Shown here: positions 52,301 through 59,705 of the stretch, in pieces
How positions within the stretch are numbered: the first letter of the stretch is position 1
Layout of the letters: each line of letters starts with the position of its first letter
Assembly (NCBI GenBank): GCA_947088515.1
Contig: CAMUHA010000002.1
Coordinates: 1-60,626 of the forward strand
Direction: 5' to 3'
From: an uncultured bacterium
GTDB taxonomy: Bacteria > Bacillota > Clostridia > Lachnospirales > Lachnospiraceae
DNA length: 60,626 nt
Notes under the pieces: generated by a model
Told to the model about the DNA's origin: nothing
Databases searched by the model: none
The model's input: only the letters and a program-made list of their open reading frames with translations
Position numbers and translations under genes: made by a program

Positions 52301-53097
52301 ATAAAATTATGACAGACTTGTCAGAACGTTTTGAAAGGGTATATCCATATCAGTATTTATCTGGTCTTTTTGTAAAAACGACTGTGTCGGAACTTAAAAT
52401 GAAGGCAATCCATAATTTATCAAACCAGTCAACAGATATTCTGCAGGGAGATAAGCCTGGTTCCAGTCAAAATCTGAACCAGGGCTTTACCAGAACGTTG
52501 TTCGAAGAAACGGAGATTGTGCCTTATATCCCATCTTTTATTGAAAGCAGGGAAGGAATGTCAGGAACAGACAGAGGAAGCGCCTATCATAAGGTGATGG
52601 AGCTTTTTGACTTTGGAGCTGCGTTTGGACTTATAGGCAGAAAGACTCTTGAAGCGGAGGCAGTGCGGCAGCTGGACTTATTTGAGCAAAAAGAGCTGAT
52701 AAGCCATAAATGGCGGGAGGGAATATCTGTTTATAAGATAACGGCCTTTTTGGAGAGCAGTCTTGCAAAGCGGATGGGAAAGGCGGAAAAAGAAGGAAAT
52801 CTTTTTAAGGAACAGCCTTTTGTGCTGGGACTTAAGGCCGACAGGCTGGGGGATGAATTCCCGGAAAATGAACAGGCGCTGATTCAGGGAATTATTGACG
52901 TTTTCTTTGAGGAAGAGGGAAAAATTGTTGTTGCAGACTACAAAACGGATGCAGTAAAGGAGCCGGAAGAGCTGATAAAAAGATATCAGGTGCAGCTGGA
53001 TTATTATGGAGAGGCTCTTATGCGTCTTACAGGCAGGGAAGTGAAGGAGAAAATTATATATTCTTTTGCACTGGGCCAGGAGATTGTGTTATACTGA
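49372..53097 (+). CDS. addA: ATP-dependent helicase/nuclease subunit A
   Basis: A 1241-residue UvrD-like superfamily 1 helicase with a C-terminal RecB-family nuclease. Motifs: Walker A AAAGSGKTAV (residues 24-33), Walker B LIDEYQDSN, motif IV region HKNFRSRREV, motif VI YVAMTRAKEKL, and nuclease VVADYKTD near the C-terminus. It forms AddAB with the preceding gene. A short four-unit amino-acid repeat (residues 526-545) interrupts an otherwise normal sequence; see the repeat entry. Confidence 0.95.
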   Translation: MAISFTPEQQKVIELRERNILVSAAAGSGKTAVLVERIIRMITEGDHPVDIDRLLVVTFTNAAAAEMRERISQALDGRLEKEPENVHLQKQASLLHNAQITTIDSFCLFVIRNNFNDIGLDPGFRVADEGELRLIKQDVMRELLEERYQEKSKAFTDCVEYFTGGGNDGLLEEYISKLYEFSMSNPWPEEWIEGCCLDYKIADTAELENTSWCQYLAVYIRTVLQECINSLDGAIRIVHRPDGPYMYGDVLEKEKEMLSRISGLGTLQAFYEAFEKISFGRLPSKKDESVNPDCREKVQKIRKDIKKQIENLRSSYLLFSPGQVVERMGEAAPKVEELLSLTLSYKQRLDERKRRENIIDFHDMEHFALDILLRKAEDGSVAPSAAALEYREFFEEILIDEYQDSNLVQELLLKSISGEEQGKYNRFMVGDVKQSIYKFRLARPELFMEKYKNYSIEDSCCQRIDLHKNFRSRREVLGSVNDLFFQIMGEALGGVEYDAKAALYPGAAYPEAAKEPDGLQSGIESDSAKNDSTERHSAEDYSTEYCVIGRDEASSLSVREQEAAVIARRIQELHSSFLVTDKETGRLRRVTYGDIVILLRTTSGWAEEFKGVLEREGIPAYVSSRTGYFQAVEIKTLLQLLHVIDNPLQDIPLYGAMKSFFGGFTQEEIALLRGENKKSLLYELLTVYEGPLKERVQFFLNRLAAYRQKTAYTPIHKLIQEILTDTGYLDYVTVRPGGEQRRANVEMLLTRAAAFENTSYYGLFHFLRYVEQLEKYEVDYGEADVLDENADVVRIMSIHKSKGLEFPVCFVAGLSKKFNRQDESGRLIADVDMGIGVDFVESNLRLLSPMLKKSAVALKMRIDALGEEMRVLYVAMTRAKEKLILTAMTPDIEKFREAMEQKKEFEEKDGKKKVPFSVLAGAGCYLDFIFPCLDKVNLVAPEDIICKDIQDAVGQMEKKHRLFWENKREEGVTDKDNKIMTDLSERFERVYPYQYLSGLFVKTTVSELKMKAIHNLSNQSTDILQGDKPGSSQNLNQGFTRTLFEETEIVPYIPSFIESREGMSGTDRGSAYHKVMELFDFGAAFGLIGRKTLEAEAVRQLDLFEQKELISHKWREGISVYKITAFLESSLAKRMGKAEKEGNLFKEQPFVLGLKADRLGDEFPENEQALIQGIIDVFFEEEGKIVVADYKTDAVKEPEELIKRYQVQLDYYGEALMRLTGREVKEKIIYSFALGQEIVLY
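50947..51006 (+). repeat. Four-copy 15-bp tandem repeat inside addA
   Basis: Four in-frame 15-bp units (50947-50961, 50962-50976, 50977-50991 and 50992-51006) share the core ACAGT(G/A)CA(A/G)AG with few changes; the last begins TATAGTACAGAG. They encode DSAKN, DSTER, HSAED and YSTEY, a hydrophilic linker between helicase motifs. Copy number could vary between strains without changing the frame. Confidence 0.75.
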
Positions 53098-53135
53098 AAA
53101 TGTTAAAAAATATAACGAATGAGGAGGAAATTATC

Positions 53136-53690
53136 ATGAAACCAAAGTTTGGTATCAAAGAAGTTGTTGCTATCGGTATTGGTACGGCGCTGTTTGTTGC
53201 GCTGACGGAAATCCAGATTCCCACACCAATTCCCAACACCTATCTGCAGCCCCGTATGGCAATTATGGCATTTTTGGCGGCTGTATTTGGCCCGTTGGTA
53301 GGCGGCGTAGTTGGTGTGCTTGGCCATGCGCTGGGGGATGCCATGTTCTATGGCAGTGTATGGTGGAGCTGGGTGTTTCCTGATGGGGTGGTTGGCCTTG
53401 CCATTGGTTTATTTGCTGCAAAGTATGCAATAAAAGAAGGCGGATTTGGCGGTGGAAAAATGATTGCATTCTTTAATATTGTGCAGGCGGCTGCCAATGG
53501 AGTGGCGTGGATTCTTGTGGCGCCCTTTTTGGATATTCTTATTTATGCGGAACCTGCCAGTAAGGTGTTTGCCCAGGGGGCATGGGCGTGTGTAGGCAAT
53601 ATTATTATAATCGGCATTTTAGGAACCCTGCTTTGCGTGGGCTATTCCGCCATTGGAGCAAAATCATCCAGTCTTACAAAAGAGGATTAA
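53136..53690 (+). CDS. ECF transporter S component, UPF0397-like
   Basis: A 184-residue membrane protein with about five segments and the UPF0397 signature: VVAIGIGTALFVALTEIQIP, TPIPNTYLQPR, GHALGDAMFYGSVWWSWV. It is the substrate-binding subunit of an energy-coupling-factor importer, followed 3 nt later by the fused ATPase and then the T component. The transported vitamin or metal is not known for this family. ATG 53136 follows GAGGAGG. Confidence 0.85.
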   Translation: MKPKFGIKEVVAIGIGTALFVALTEIQIPTPIPNTYLQPRMAIMAFLAAVFGPLVGGVVGVLGHALGDAMFYGSVWWSWVFPDGVVGLAIGLFAAKYAIKEGGFGGGKMIAFFNIVQAAANGVAWILVAPFLDILIYAEPASKVFAQGAWACVGNIIIIGILGTLLCVGYSAIGAKSSSLTKED

Positions 53691-53693
53691 TAC

Positions 53694-55421
53694 ATGGAGC
53701 CTATTATTGAATTTAAGGATTTTTCCTTTAAATACAGGGCACAGACAGAACCGACTCTCCGGGACATAAATCTTTCGATTATGCCCGGAGAGAAGGTTTT
53801 AATCGTGGGACCTTCCGGGTCCGGAAAATCCACCCTTGCCCATTGTATCAATGGTCTGGTTCCCTTTTCCTATACCGGGGAATCAAAGGGAGAGCTGAGA
53901 ATTGGAGGAAAAAATCCTAAGGAATTGGGGCTGTTTGGCCTGTCTAAAATTGTAGGAACGGTTTTGCAGGATACAGACGGACAGTTTATCGGGCTGACAG
54001 TGGCGGAGGATATTGCCTTTGCCCTGGAAAATGATATGACGCCTCAGGAGGAATTGTTTGCAAAGGTTGATGAAGTAGCAGAAATGGTGGATGTAAAAAT
54101 GCTGCTTGATCACGCGCCGGGAGAACTTTCCGGCGGACAGAAGCAGCGGGTTTCCATGGCGGGCGTTATGGTGGATGACGTGGATATTCTGCTGTTTGAT
54201 GAGCCTTTGGCGAATCTGGACCCGGCAACTGGCAAGCGCGCCATTGCCATGATAGACCAGATACAGAAGAAAAAGAAAACCACGATTTTGATTATTGAGC
54301 ACCGGCTTGAGGATGTTCTTTACCGGGATGTGGACCGGATTGTGGTGGTAGGGGAAGGACGCATTGTGGCGGATGCAGCGCCGGATGAGCTGCTTGTTAC
54401 AGATATTTTGAAGCAGCAGGGAATCAGGGAACCTCTTTATATTACGGCGCTGAAACATGCGGGATGCCAGATACAGGTATCAGATAAGCCCCGGCACATT
54501 GAAACCATGGAACTGAAAAATTATAGACAATCCTTAAAAGACTGGTTTGACAGGGCCGAAGGAAAAAAGAAAAAGCAAGAAACACCATCAGCTCTGCAGG
54601 TGGATGATGTATATTTTTCCTATGTGCCGGGCAATCCAATTCTGCAGCATATCCACTTTGACATTCATAAGGGAGAAATGGTCAGCATTGTAGGGAAAAA
54701 CGGTGCGGGCAAATCCACACTTTCTAATCTTATCTGTGGATTTTATAAACCTACAAGAGGAAAGATTCTTTTAAATGGAGAGGATATGTCCCCTCTTTCA
54801 ATTAAAGAAAGAGGAGAAAAGGTCGGTCTGGTGATGCAAAGCCCCAACCAGATGATTTCAAAGCCCATGATTTTTGACGAAGTGGCGCTGGGGCTTGCGG
54901 TCAGAGGCGTCCCGGAAGCGGAAATAAAAGAAAGGGTTTTCGAAACGCTGAAAATCTGCGGGCTTTATCCGTTCAGGAACTGGCCTGTTTCAGCCCTTAG
55001 CTTTGGACAAAAAAAGCGGGTATCCATTGCATCTATTCTGGTAATGAACCCGGAAGTTCTGATACTTGACGAGCCTACAGCAGGACAGGATTACCGTCAC
55101 TATACGGAAATCATGGAGTTTTTAAAGAGTATTAATGAAACTTATGGCATTACCATTATTATGATTACCCATGACATGCACCTGATGCTGGAATATACGG
55201 ACAGGGCCATTGTAATTGCAGACGGACACCTGATTGCGGATGATACTCCTGCAAATGTGCTGACCAATGAGGAAATTGCAGATAAAGCGTATTTAAAGAA
55301 AACTTCCTTGTATGACCTTGCAGTAAACTGTCAGATTGGGGACCCTTCCGAGTTTGTGGAGCGTTTTATCGCCTATGAGAGGAAAAATAGAGTAAGGAGG
55401 GAGGAAGGCGGCCATGTCTAA
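53694..55421 (+). CDS. ECF transporter ATPase with two fused ATP-binding domains
   Basis: A 575-residue protein containing two ABC domains (A1 about 1-250, A2 about 300-560), like YkoD. The first has Walker A GPSGSGKST, signature LSGGQKQRV and FDEPLANLD. The second has GKNGAGKST, a variant signature LSFGQKKRV and LDEPTAGQD. The two sites would power the S/T membrane subunits. It overlaps the T-component gene by 8 nt, consistent with a self-contained ECF operon. Confidence 0.92.
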   Translation: MEPIIEFKDFSFKYRAQTEPTLRDINLSIMPGEKVLIVGPSGSGKSTLAHCINGLVPFSYTGESKGELRIGGKNPKELGLFGLSKIVGTVLQDTDGQFIGLTVAEDIAFALENDMTPQEELFAKVDEVAEMVDVKMLLDHAPGELSGGQKQRVSMAGVMVDDVDILLFDEPLANLDPATGKRAIAMIDQIQKKKKTTILIIEHRLEDVLYRDVDRIVVVGEGRIVADAAPDELLVTDILKQQGIREPLYITALKHAGCQIQVSDKPRHIETMELKNYRQSLKDWFDRAEGKKKKQETPSALQVDDVYFSYVPGNPILQHIHFDIHKGEMVSIVGKNGAGKSTLSNLICGFYKPTRGKILLNGEDMSPLSIKERGEKVGLVMQSPNQMISKPMIFDEVALGLAVRGVPEAEIKERVFETLKICGLYPFRNWPVSALSFGQKKRVSIASILVMNPEVLILDEPTAGQDYRHYTEIMEFLKSINETYGITIIMITHDMHLMLEYTDRAIVIADGHLIADDTPANVLTNEEIADKAYLKKTSLYDLAVNCQIGDPSEFVERFIAYERKNRVRREEGGHV

Positions 55422-56241
55422 GATTTTAGCTTATGAAGAAAAAGATACCTGGATTCACCGGCTAAGCGGCGTGACAAAACTGATTTTTTTTCTGCTCTGG
55501 TGCTTTACCAGTATGATTACTTATGACACCAGAGTGTTGGCGGTTATGGTGGTCTTTAGCCTGGTTATTTTTAAAATTTCAAAAACACAATGGAGACAGG
55601 TAGGGGCAGTCTTTAAGATGGTTATGCTGTTTCTTACTTTAAATGTGATTGCTATTTTTATTTTTTCACCTGACCAGGGAACCCATGTGTACGGAACCAG
55701 AACAGTGCTGTTTCATATTGCGGGACCTTATGATGTGACAATAGAGCAGCTTTTTTATGAGATGAATGTGATTATCAAATACTTCACAGTAATTCCGGCA
55801 GTGTTTATGTTTCTGGTAACAACCAATCCCAGTGAATTTGCGGCATCCATGAATAAGGTGGGAATCAGCTACAATGTGGGATATGCCATTTCAATTGCGT
55901 TAAGGTATATACCGGATGTACAGGGAGAATTTACCAAGATTAAACATGCACAGGAGGCCAGGGGAATTGAGATGTCGGGAAAGGCATCTTTAATCAGCCG
56001 GATTAAAAATACCTCTTCCATTATTTTCCCTTTAATTTTTTCCAGTATGGACAGAATTGATACAGTCAGCAATGCCATGGAACTTAGAGGGTATGGAAAA
56101 CATAAAAGGAGAACCTGGTATATGGAGAAAAAGCTTGGGCGCAATGATTATCTGACCATAGGATTTACTGTAGTGTTTACGATAGCTGCCTTCCTTATTA
56201 CTTTTGCAGATGGGAGTCGGTTTTATAATCCTTTTGTATAA
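55414..56241 (+). CDS. ECF transporter transmembrane (T) component
   Basis: A 275-residue CbiQ/EcfT-type protein with about five membrane segments and the coupling helices marked by the two Ala-Arg-Gly-like motifs: AQEARGIEM and AMELRGYGKHKRR. It couples ATP hydrolysis to the S component. It starts inside the ATPase gene (8-nt overlap) behind GGAGG. The operon's own sequence ends here; accessory DNA begins directly downstream. Confidence 0.9.
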   Translation: MSKILAYEEKDTWIHRLSGVTKLIFFLLWCFTSMITYDTRVLAVMVVFSLVIFKISKTQWRQVGAVFKMVMLFLTLNVIAIFIFSPDQGTHVYGTRTVLFHIAGPYDVTIEQLFYEMNVIIKYFTVIPAVFMFLVTTNPSEFAASMNKVGISYNVGYAISIALRYIPDVQGEFTKIKHAQEARGIEMSGKASLISRIKNTSSIIFPLIFSSMDRIDTVSNAMELRGYGKHKRRTWYMEKKLGRNDYLTIGFTVVFTIAAFLITFADGSRFYNPFV

Positions 56242-56687
56242 TAATATAACAAAGAAAGAGCGGAACTTCGAAACCGCCGGATAAGGAAGTTTTTATGTAG
56301 GGTACGGTGTAACTCAGTAAAATGGGTTGCGCCGTTTCCTTTTAATTCTGCCGCCGGACTGAATGCAATCACACCTTCGTCAACCTTGTCAAGCAGTTCT
56401 GGGATAAGAGTTGTAAGATGGATATATAGGAACACTTGGTTGCGGCTCTCATTCTGCGTCTTGCCGATTTCGGCGGCCGTGTCCGACTTTGCCGAAACTA
56501 CGATAAAGCTAAATCCGTTCTCTTGCCCTGTGCTTTCATTGCATCCAATTTCAAAACATTTGAAATCCGTCTGTAAGATATGAGGTATGAGATAATGCGT
56601 GATGAAAGCTTTACCCACTATTTTGCCAAAGCGCCGAGCAGGCAGAGGGCAACGAAGCATAATTGGCATGATAACTACTTTTAACAT
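56223..56687 (-). CDS. Unidentified open frame at the left end of the island
   Basis: A 154-codon frame on the minus strand runs from ATG 56687 into the end of the T-component gene. It has coding-like composition (for example LIPHILQTDFKCFEIGC and LLDKVDEGVIAFSPAAEL) but no ribosome binding site, and I recognise no family. It may be the truncated 3' part of a gene brought in with the island, ending where it joined the chromosome, or a chance frame. Confidence 0.3.
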   Translation of the reverse strand: MLKVVIMPIMLRCPLPARRFGKIVGKAFITHYLIPHILQTDFKCFEIGCNESTGQENGFSFIVVSAKSDTAAEIGKTQNESRNQVFLYIHLTTLIPELLDKVDEGVIAFSPAAELKGNGATHFTELHRTLHKNFLIRRFRSSALSLLYYYTKGL

Positions 56688-56718
56688 GCAGATTTAAAAT
56701 AATGTCTGCATATAGTTG

Positions 56719-56747
56719 TTGCAATTTTTGAAACTAACTGTTATAAT
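56719..56747 (+). promoter_or_regulatory. Promoter of the AbiE module
   Basis: TTGCAA (56719-56724) and TATAAT (56742-56747) are 17 bp apart. It points at the antitoxin gene with a start point near 56754, so the module has its own transcription. Confidence 0.7.
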
Positions 56748-56794
56748 AATTGCGTACATTATTTATTTCTTGCGTGCGGAAAGTTGGTGTCTGC

Positions 56795-57400
56795 TTGAAT
56801 AAAAAAGAAATTCTAAAAAAGGTAATTGAAAATAACGGCGGCATTGCAAAAACTTCAGATTTTGCCGCTAATGGGATAAATAAATATGAAGTAGCATCTT
56901 TCTGTAAAGAAGGAGTCGTTGAAAGGATTCGCAGAGGTTTTTATCAGCTTCCACAAAGTAATAGCGCGACGGAGGAACAGTTGATACGGGAGATTCTTCC
57001 ACAGGGAATTATTTGTGTGGAATCCGCTTTATTTCACTACGGGTACAGCGATTTTTCTCCCCGTGAATGGTCGATTGCTGTGCCGAGAACAGCGTCTCGT
57101 GTCGTAAAGAATATTGAAGAATTTCCAATGAAGGCTTACTATATTCAAAAGGAATTTTTAGAAATAGGTAAGTCCACAAGCAATTTTAACGGTGTAATGT
57201 TACCTGTGTATGACCGTGAGCGGACAATATGCGATTGCTTTAAGTACCGCACAAAACTTGACAACGAAATTTTCAATAAAGCTGTCAACGCCTATGCTGC
57301 TGATGAAAAAAAGAACCTTGCAAATTTGTCTAAGTACGCAAAGAAAATGAAGATTTATACAAAGGTTATGAATGTAATGGAGGTATTGCTTAATGGCTGA
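56795..57400 (+). CDS. abiEi: AbiEi-type antitoxin
   Basis: A 201-residue antitoxin/repressor of a type IV AbiE system. The N-terminal winged helix (about 1-65: KEILKKVIENNGGIAKTSDF, then KEGVVERIRRGFYQLP) is followed by the AbiEi C-terminal domain (IICVESALFHYGYSD, then VYDRERTICDCF). The start is taken as TTG 56795 behind GGAAAG, giving the usual N-terminus (L/M)NKKEIL; GTG 56774 and TTG 56750 are in-frame alternatives, but the latter precedes the likely transcript start. It overlaps the toxin gene by 8 nt and probably represses the operon. Confidence 0.85.
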   Translation: MNKKEILKKVIENNGGIAKTSDFAANGINKYEVASFCKEGVVERIRRGFYQLPQSNSATEEQLIREILPQGIICVESALFHYGYSDFSPREWSIAVPRTASRVVKNIEEFPMKAYYIQKEFLEIGKSTSNFNGVMLPVYDRERTICDCFKYRTKLDNEIFNKAVNAYAADEKKNLANLSKYAKKMKIYTKVMNVMEVLLNG

Positions 57401-58289
57401 TATGGCTGCATCTGTGCTTGCACGGCTCAAAAACAAGGCAAAAGAAAGTGGAAGAAGCTATCAGCTTTGCCTACAACTTTTCTGCCAGGAGGAATTTCTG
57501 CGTCGTTTGGAAAAGTCCAAGTATGGTGAGAACCTCGTGCTGAAAGGTGGCTTGTTTCTCTATTCCCTTACTGACTTTGACAGCCGGGTAACGGTTGATG
57601 TAGATTTTTTGCTTCGGCAAATACCCAATACACCGGAACAGTTAAAGGGTGTCCTTGAGGAAATTATTGCGGTTCAGACTGGTAATGATTTTGTAACCTT
57701 TGAGATAAAGGATGTTGCACCTATTGCCGTTGCAAAAAAATATGCCGGTATAGGCGCTTCAATAGTTGCTCGTATAAAAAACACACGCACACCGTTTGGC
57801 ATTGATTTCGGTGTTGGTGATGTCATTGTGCCAAATCAGGAAAAAAGAAAAATTCCCACTCAGCTTGATGATTTTGCTGCTCCGACAGTTAATACTTATT
57901 CCATTGAAACGACTGTTGCCGAGAAAATTGATGCAATCCTCAGCCTGATGGAATTTTCCAGCCGTATGAAAGACTATTACGATATTTATTATCTTGCTGA
58001 CAAGTTTGATTTTGATGGTAAGGTTCTGACCGAAGCTCTTAAAAAAACCTTTGAGAACCGTGAACATAATTTCACAGTAGAACAGTTTGAACAGGTTATG
58101 AGTTTTGACGACGATGTGACAATGCAGAAGAAATGGAAAGCTTTTGTTCGTAAAATTGACATCAAAACCGATGATTACAATACCGTGCTGAAAATAATAA
58201 AATTCTTCCTGACAAAACCGTTTACAGCGGCAGTTAGAGACAAAGAATTTACTGAAAAATGGTCTGCTATTAATGGCGAGTGGTTATAA
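57393..58289 (+). CDS. abiEii: AbiEii/AbiGii-type nucleotidyltransferase toxin
   Basis: A 298-residue toxin of the DNA-polymerase-beta-like nucleotidyltransferase superfamily. It shows the motifs LVLKGGLFLYSL, VTVDVDFLL (metal-binding D-x-D), a Lys-containing TTVAEKIDAI and SRMKDYYDIYYL. Proteins of this type modify tRNA or other targets and act in phage abortive infection. All core motifs appear intact, so the pair is probably functional. ATG 57393 overlaps the antitoxin by 8 nt; ATG 57402 is an alternative. Confidence 0.88.
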   Translation: MADMAASVLARLKNKAKESGRSYQLCLQLFCQEEFLRRLEKSKYGENLVLKGGLFLYSLTDFDSRVTVDVDFLLRQIPNTPEQLKGVLEEIIAVQTGNDFVTFEIKDVAPIAVAKKYAGIGASIVARIKNTRTPFGIDFGVGDVIVPNQEKRKIPTQLDDFAAPTVNTYSIETTVAEKIDAILSLMEFSSRMKDYYDIYYLADKFDFDGKVLTEALKKTFENREHNFTVEQFEQVMSFDDDVTMQKKWKAFVRKIDIKTDDYNTVLKIIKFFLTKPFTAAVRDKEFTEKWSAINGEWL

Positions 58290-58302
58290 GGGAGAAAGAA
58301 AA

Positions 58303-58407
58303 ATGGAATGTAAAGATATATTGAATTTAACCGCAATCATTATAATTCCCATAGTTGCTGTCTTGATTTCTTTGCGGGGAGTGGTACAACAGGACACGCT
58401 GTTTTAA
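58303..58407 (+). pseudogene. Small chimeric frame (34 aa), truncated gene joined to a methyltransferase fragment
   Basis: ATG 58303 follows AAGGGAG, 13 nt after the toxin stop. The first 22 residues (MECKDILNLTAIIIIPIVAV) read like the start of a membrane protein of a family I associate with mobile DNA (DUF6680-like). From about 58361 the DNA instead matches a methyltransferase in another frame, so the last residues are a false continuation and the frame stops at 58407. It is best read as a deletion junction, although a 34-aa membrane peptide could still be made. Confidence 0.5.
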
Positions 58408-58481
58408 AATACAACGCATTGTGTTGCTTGAATCGGTTGCTCAAATGTATCTTACCTTTTGGGCAAATAAAAAGTGACTAA
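58362..58481 (+). pseudogene. Remnant of an adenine-specific DNA methyltransferase (type III Mod-like)
   Basis: In the frame of 58362 the DNA encodes LDFFAGSGTTGHAVLKYNA, an almost ideal AdoMet-binding motif I (DFFAGSGTTGHAV) as found near the C-terminus of type III Mod proteins. The match ends after about 18 residues; the rest up to the stop at 58479-58481 is not recognisable. No start codon, no other methyltransferase motif and no restriction gene are nearby, so this is a scar of a lost restriction-modification gene. Confidence 0.6.
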
Positions 58482-58520
58482 TGAAGGCAAGGAGTATTAT
58501 TTTCCCTGCCTTCAATGCTG

Positions 58521-58692
58521 TTAGATGTAAATCAAATCGATATTTACAATTTCTGCAACTTTATTGCAAATGATGTTTATTCCCATATATTCCTATCTAC
58601 TTTTCTTTTTTGGTTGGAAGGATAAGGCAAGGTATAAAGTAATCGCCTTGATTTTCGTATGTGACGCCCATCTGTTCAAATATTGTCTTTTC
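58521..58692 (-). pseudogene. tnpV: Degenerate tnpV (transposon-encoded protein) gene
   Basis: On the minus strand the DNA encodes EKTIFEQMGVTYENQGDYF and IPCLILPTKKEK, then an in-frame TAG (58597-58599), then IGIYG. After a frame change it continues as NIICNKVAEIVNIDLIYI to TAA 58521-58523. This keeps the two ends of TnpV (N-terminal GDYxxPxL...IGxYG, C-terminal NNI...AEEIVxxELIY) with the middle deleted. The start codon is lost: GATTAGG where GATTATGG is expected after GGAGG. It marks former transposon or conjugative-element DNA. Confidence 0.65.
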
Positions 58693-58846
58693 CTAATCTA
58701 AAACCTCCGTCATCATTATTTTAAGTTTCTTAATAGGTATGTGAGTAAATTTTATTATGAGTTCATCAATTGCATCGGTATATCTTCTGTCCGCAATTAA
58801 CTTGTTCCTCTGTACGATTTTATTTTTGAACAAAAATAAAGACAGT
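58693..58846 (-). pseudogene. C-terminal fragment of an unidentified mobile-element protein
   Basis: A minus-strand frame entering from the S-component stop and ending at TAG 58693-58695 encodes RNKLIADRRYTDAIDELII, then KFTHIPIKKLKIMMTEVLD. It has coding character and contains the GGAGG that served tnpV, so it was the gene upstream of tnpV. Its 5' part is missing, cut at the junction next to the S-component gene. Family not recognised. Confidence 0.45.
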
Positions 58847-59437
58847 TCAATCCTTTTTCCCAAAAACGAAAAGTAACCCCGCTTTTTTTAATGCAGGCCG
58901 AAGCGTCATGTAAATCAGCACAGATACAAGGGTGGAGGTAATGGCATTGATGGAAGTGGATGCAATATTCCATACAAGTGTCAATTCCGCCGCCGGTTTT
59001 CCAAGTATGGCCAGTTTGTACAGGTAGCCGATAAGAGGGTCGAAAATTACATTAAATAAAAGTCCGCCTGCTGCTGCTATGGTAGTCCATATGGTAACTT
59101 TTTTATGGTCGGTTTCAAGAGTGATTTTTCCAAGCTTATGGGCAATCAGTCCGGTAATCAGTCCAATGCAGAATTTCAGCAGAAATGTTTTGGGCGCATA
59201 TACAACATAAACCGGGTCCAAAAGGTCACCGATAGTCATACCGATGGCGCCGCCGATTCCACCATAGAAACCGCCAAGAAGCAGGGCGCCCAGTACACAG
59301 ACGGCATTTCCAAGATGGATGGAAGTGGCGTCTCCGCCAGGAAGCGGGATTTTAATCTGCAGGAAAGTAAAAACCACATAGGATAAAGCAGCCATCAGGC
59401 CAGTCAGTGCAATTTTTTGTGCTGTTTCATTTTTCAT
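58847..59437 (-). CDS. ECF transporter S component
   Basis: A 196-residue membrane protein with about six segments, of the ECF_trnsprt (DUF3816-like) group: an N-terminal ALTGLMAALSYVVFTFLQI with the binding-loop motif PGGDATSIHLGN, then GALLLGGFYGGIGGAIGMTI and VWNIASTSINAITS. It supplies specificity for an unidentified vitamin or precursor, probably using the neighbouring A-A/T module or a shared one elsewhere. It differs clearly from the UPF0397-type S component of the operon. The start follows GGAGG. Its 3' end abuts the island. Confidence 0.88.
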   Translation of the reverse strand: MKNETAQKIALTGLMAALSYVVFTFLQIKIPLPGGDATSIHLGNAVCVLGALLLGGFYGGIGGAIGMTIGDLLDPVYVVYAPKTFLLKFCIGLITGLIAHKLGKITLETDHKKVTIWTTIAAAGGLLFNVIFDPLIGYLYKLAILGKPAAELTLVWNIASTSINAITSTLVSVLIYMTLRPALKKAGLLFVFGKKD

Positions 59438-59452
59438 AATAATCCTCCATGC

Positions 59453-59514
59453 TGCCAACACCTGCAAATTGGGGCGTTGGCACAAATTTGTCTGTGAAAA
59501 ATTTATTTTTCACA
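59453..59514 (-). promoter_or_regulatory. Two hairpins in the leader of the S-component gene
   Basis: On the minus strand a 9-bp stem (59493-59501 with 59506-59514) is followed by a 7-bp stem (TGCCAAC/GTTGGCA, 59453-59459 with 59476-59482) that ends a few nt before the ribosome binding site. An unassigned riboswitch is possible; no known class (TPP, FMN, folate, preQ1, cobalamin) is recognisable. A TATAAT on the minus strand about 45 nt upstream could be the -10. Confidence 0.4.
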
Positions 59515-59621
59515 TTAGTTAATTTCCTGTTTGCTTTTCTTAAATTATATACATAAGTGGCTTTGTAAAAAGCGCCAAATTAGAACTTTTTGACCATACC
59601 AGATGAAACTGCCAGATAAGC

Positions 59622-59650
59622 TTGCCCAATTCATGGGTGGGAGGTATAAT
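59622..59650 (+). promoter_or_regulatory. Promoter of the TraX-family gene
   Basis: TTGCCC (59622-59627) and TATAAT (59645-59650) are 17 bp apart, 55 nt before the start codon. Confidence 0.6.
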
Positions 59651-59705
59651 ATTTCTGGTTTATGTATAAGGCTTATAGTAGAATAGAAAAACCACAGGAG
59701 ATGCA

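Larger units (their letters stand above)
56242..58846. mobile_element. Accessory island or remnant of a mobile element carrying an AbiE-type module
   Basis: About 2.6 kb lies exactly between the stop codons of the ECF T-component gene and the minus-strand S-component gene. It carries an AbiEi/AbiEii pair, a fragment of a DNA methyltransferase, a broken tnpV gene and another C-terminal fragment. Codon use looks more AT-rich and less clostridial-operon-like than its neighbours. No integrase or clear flanking repeats are visible, so it is an eroded insertion rather than an active element. Confidence 0.6.
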
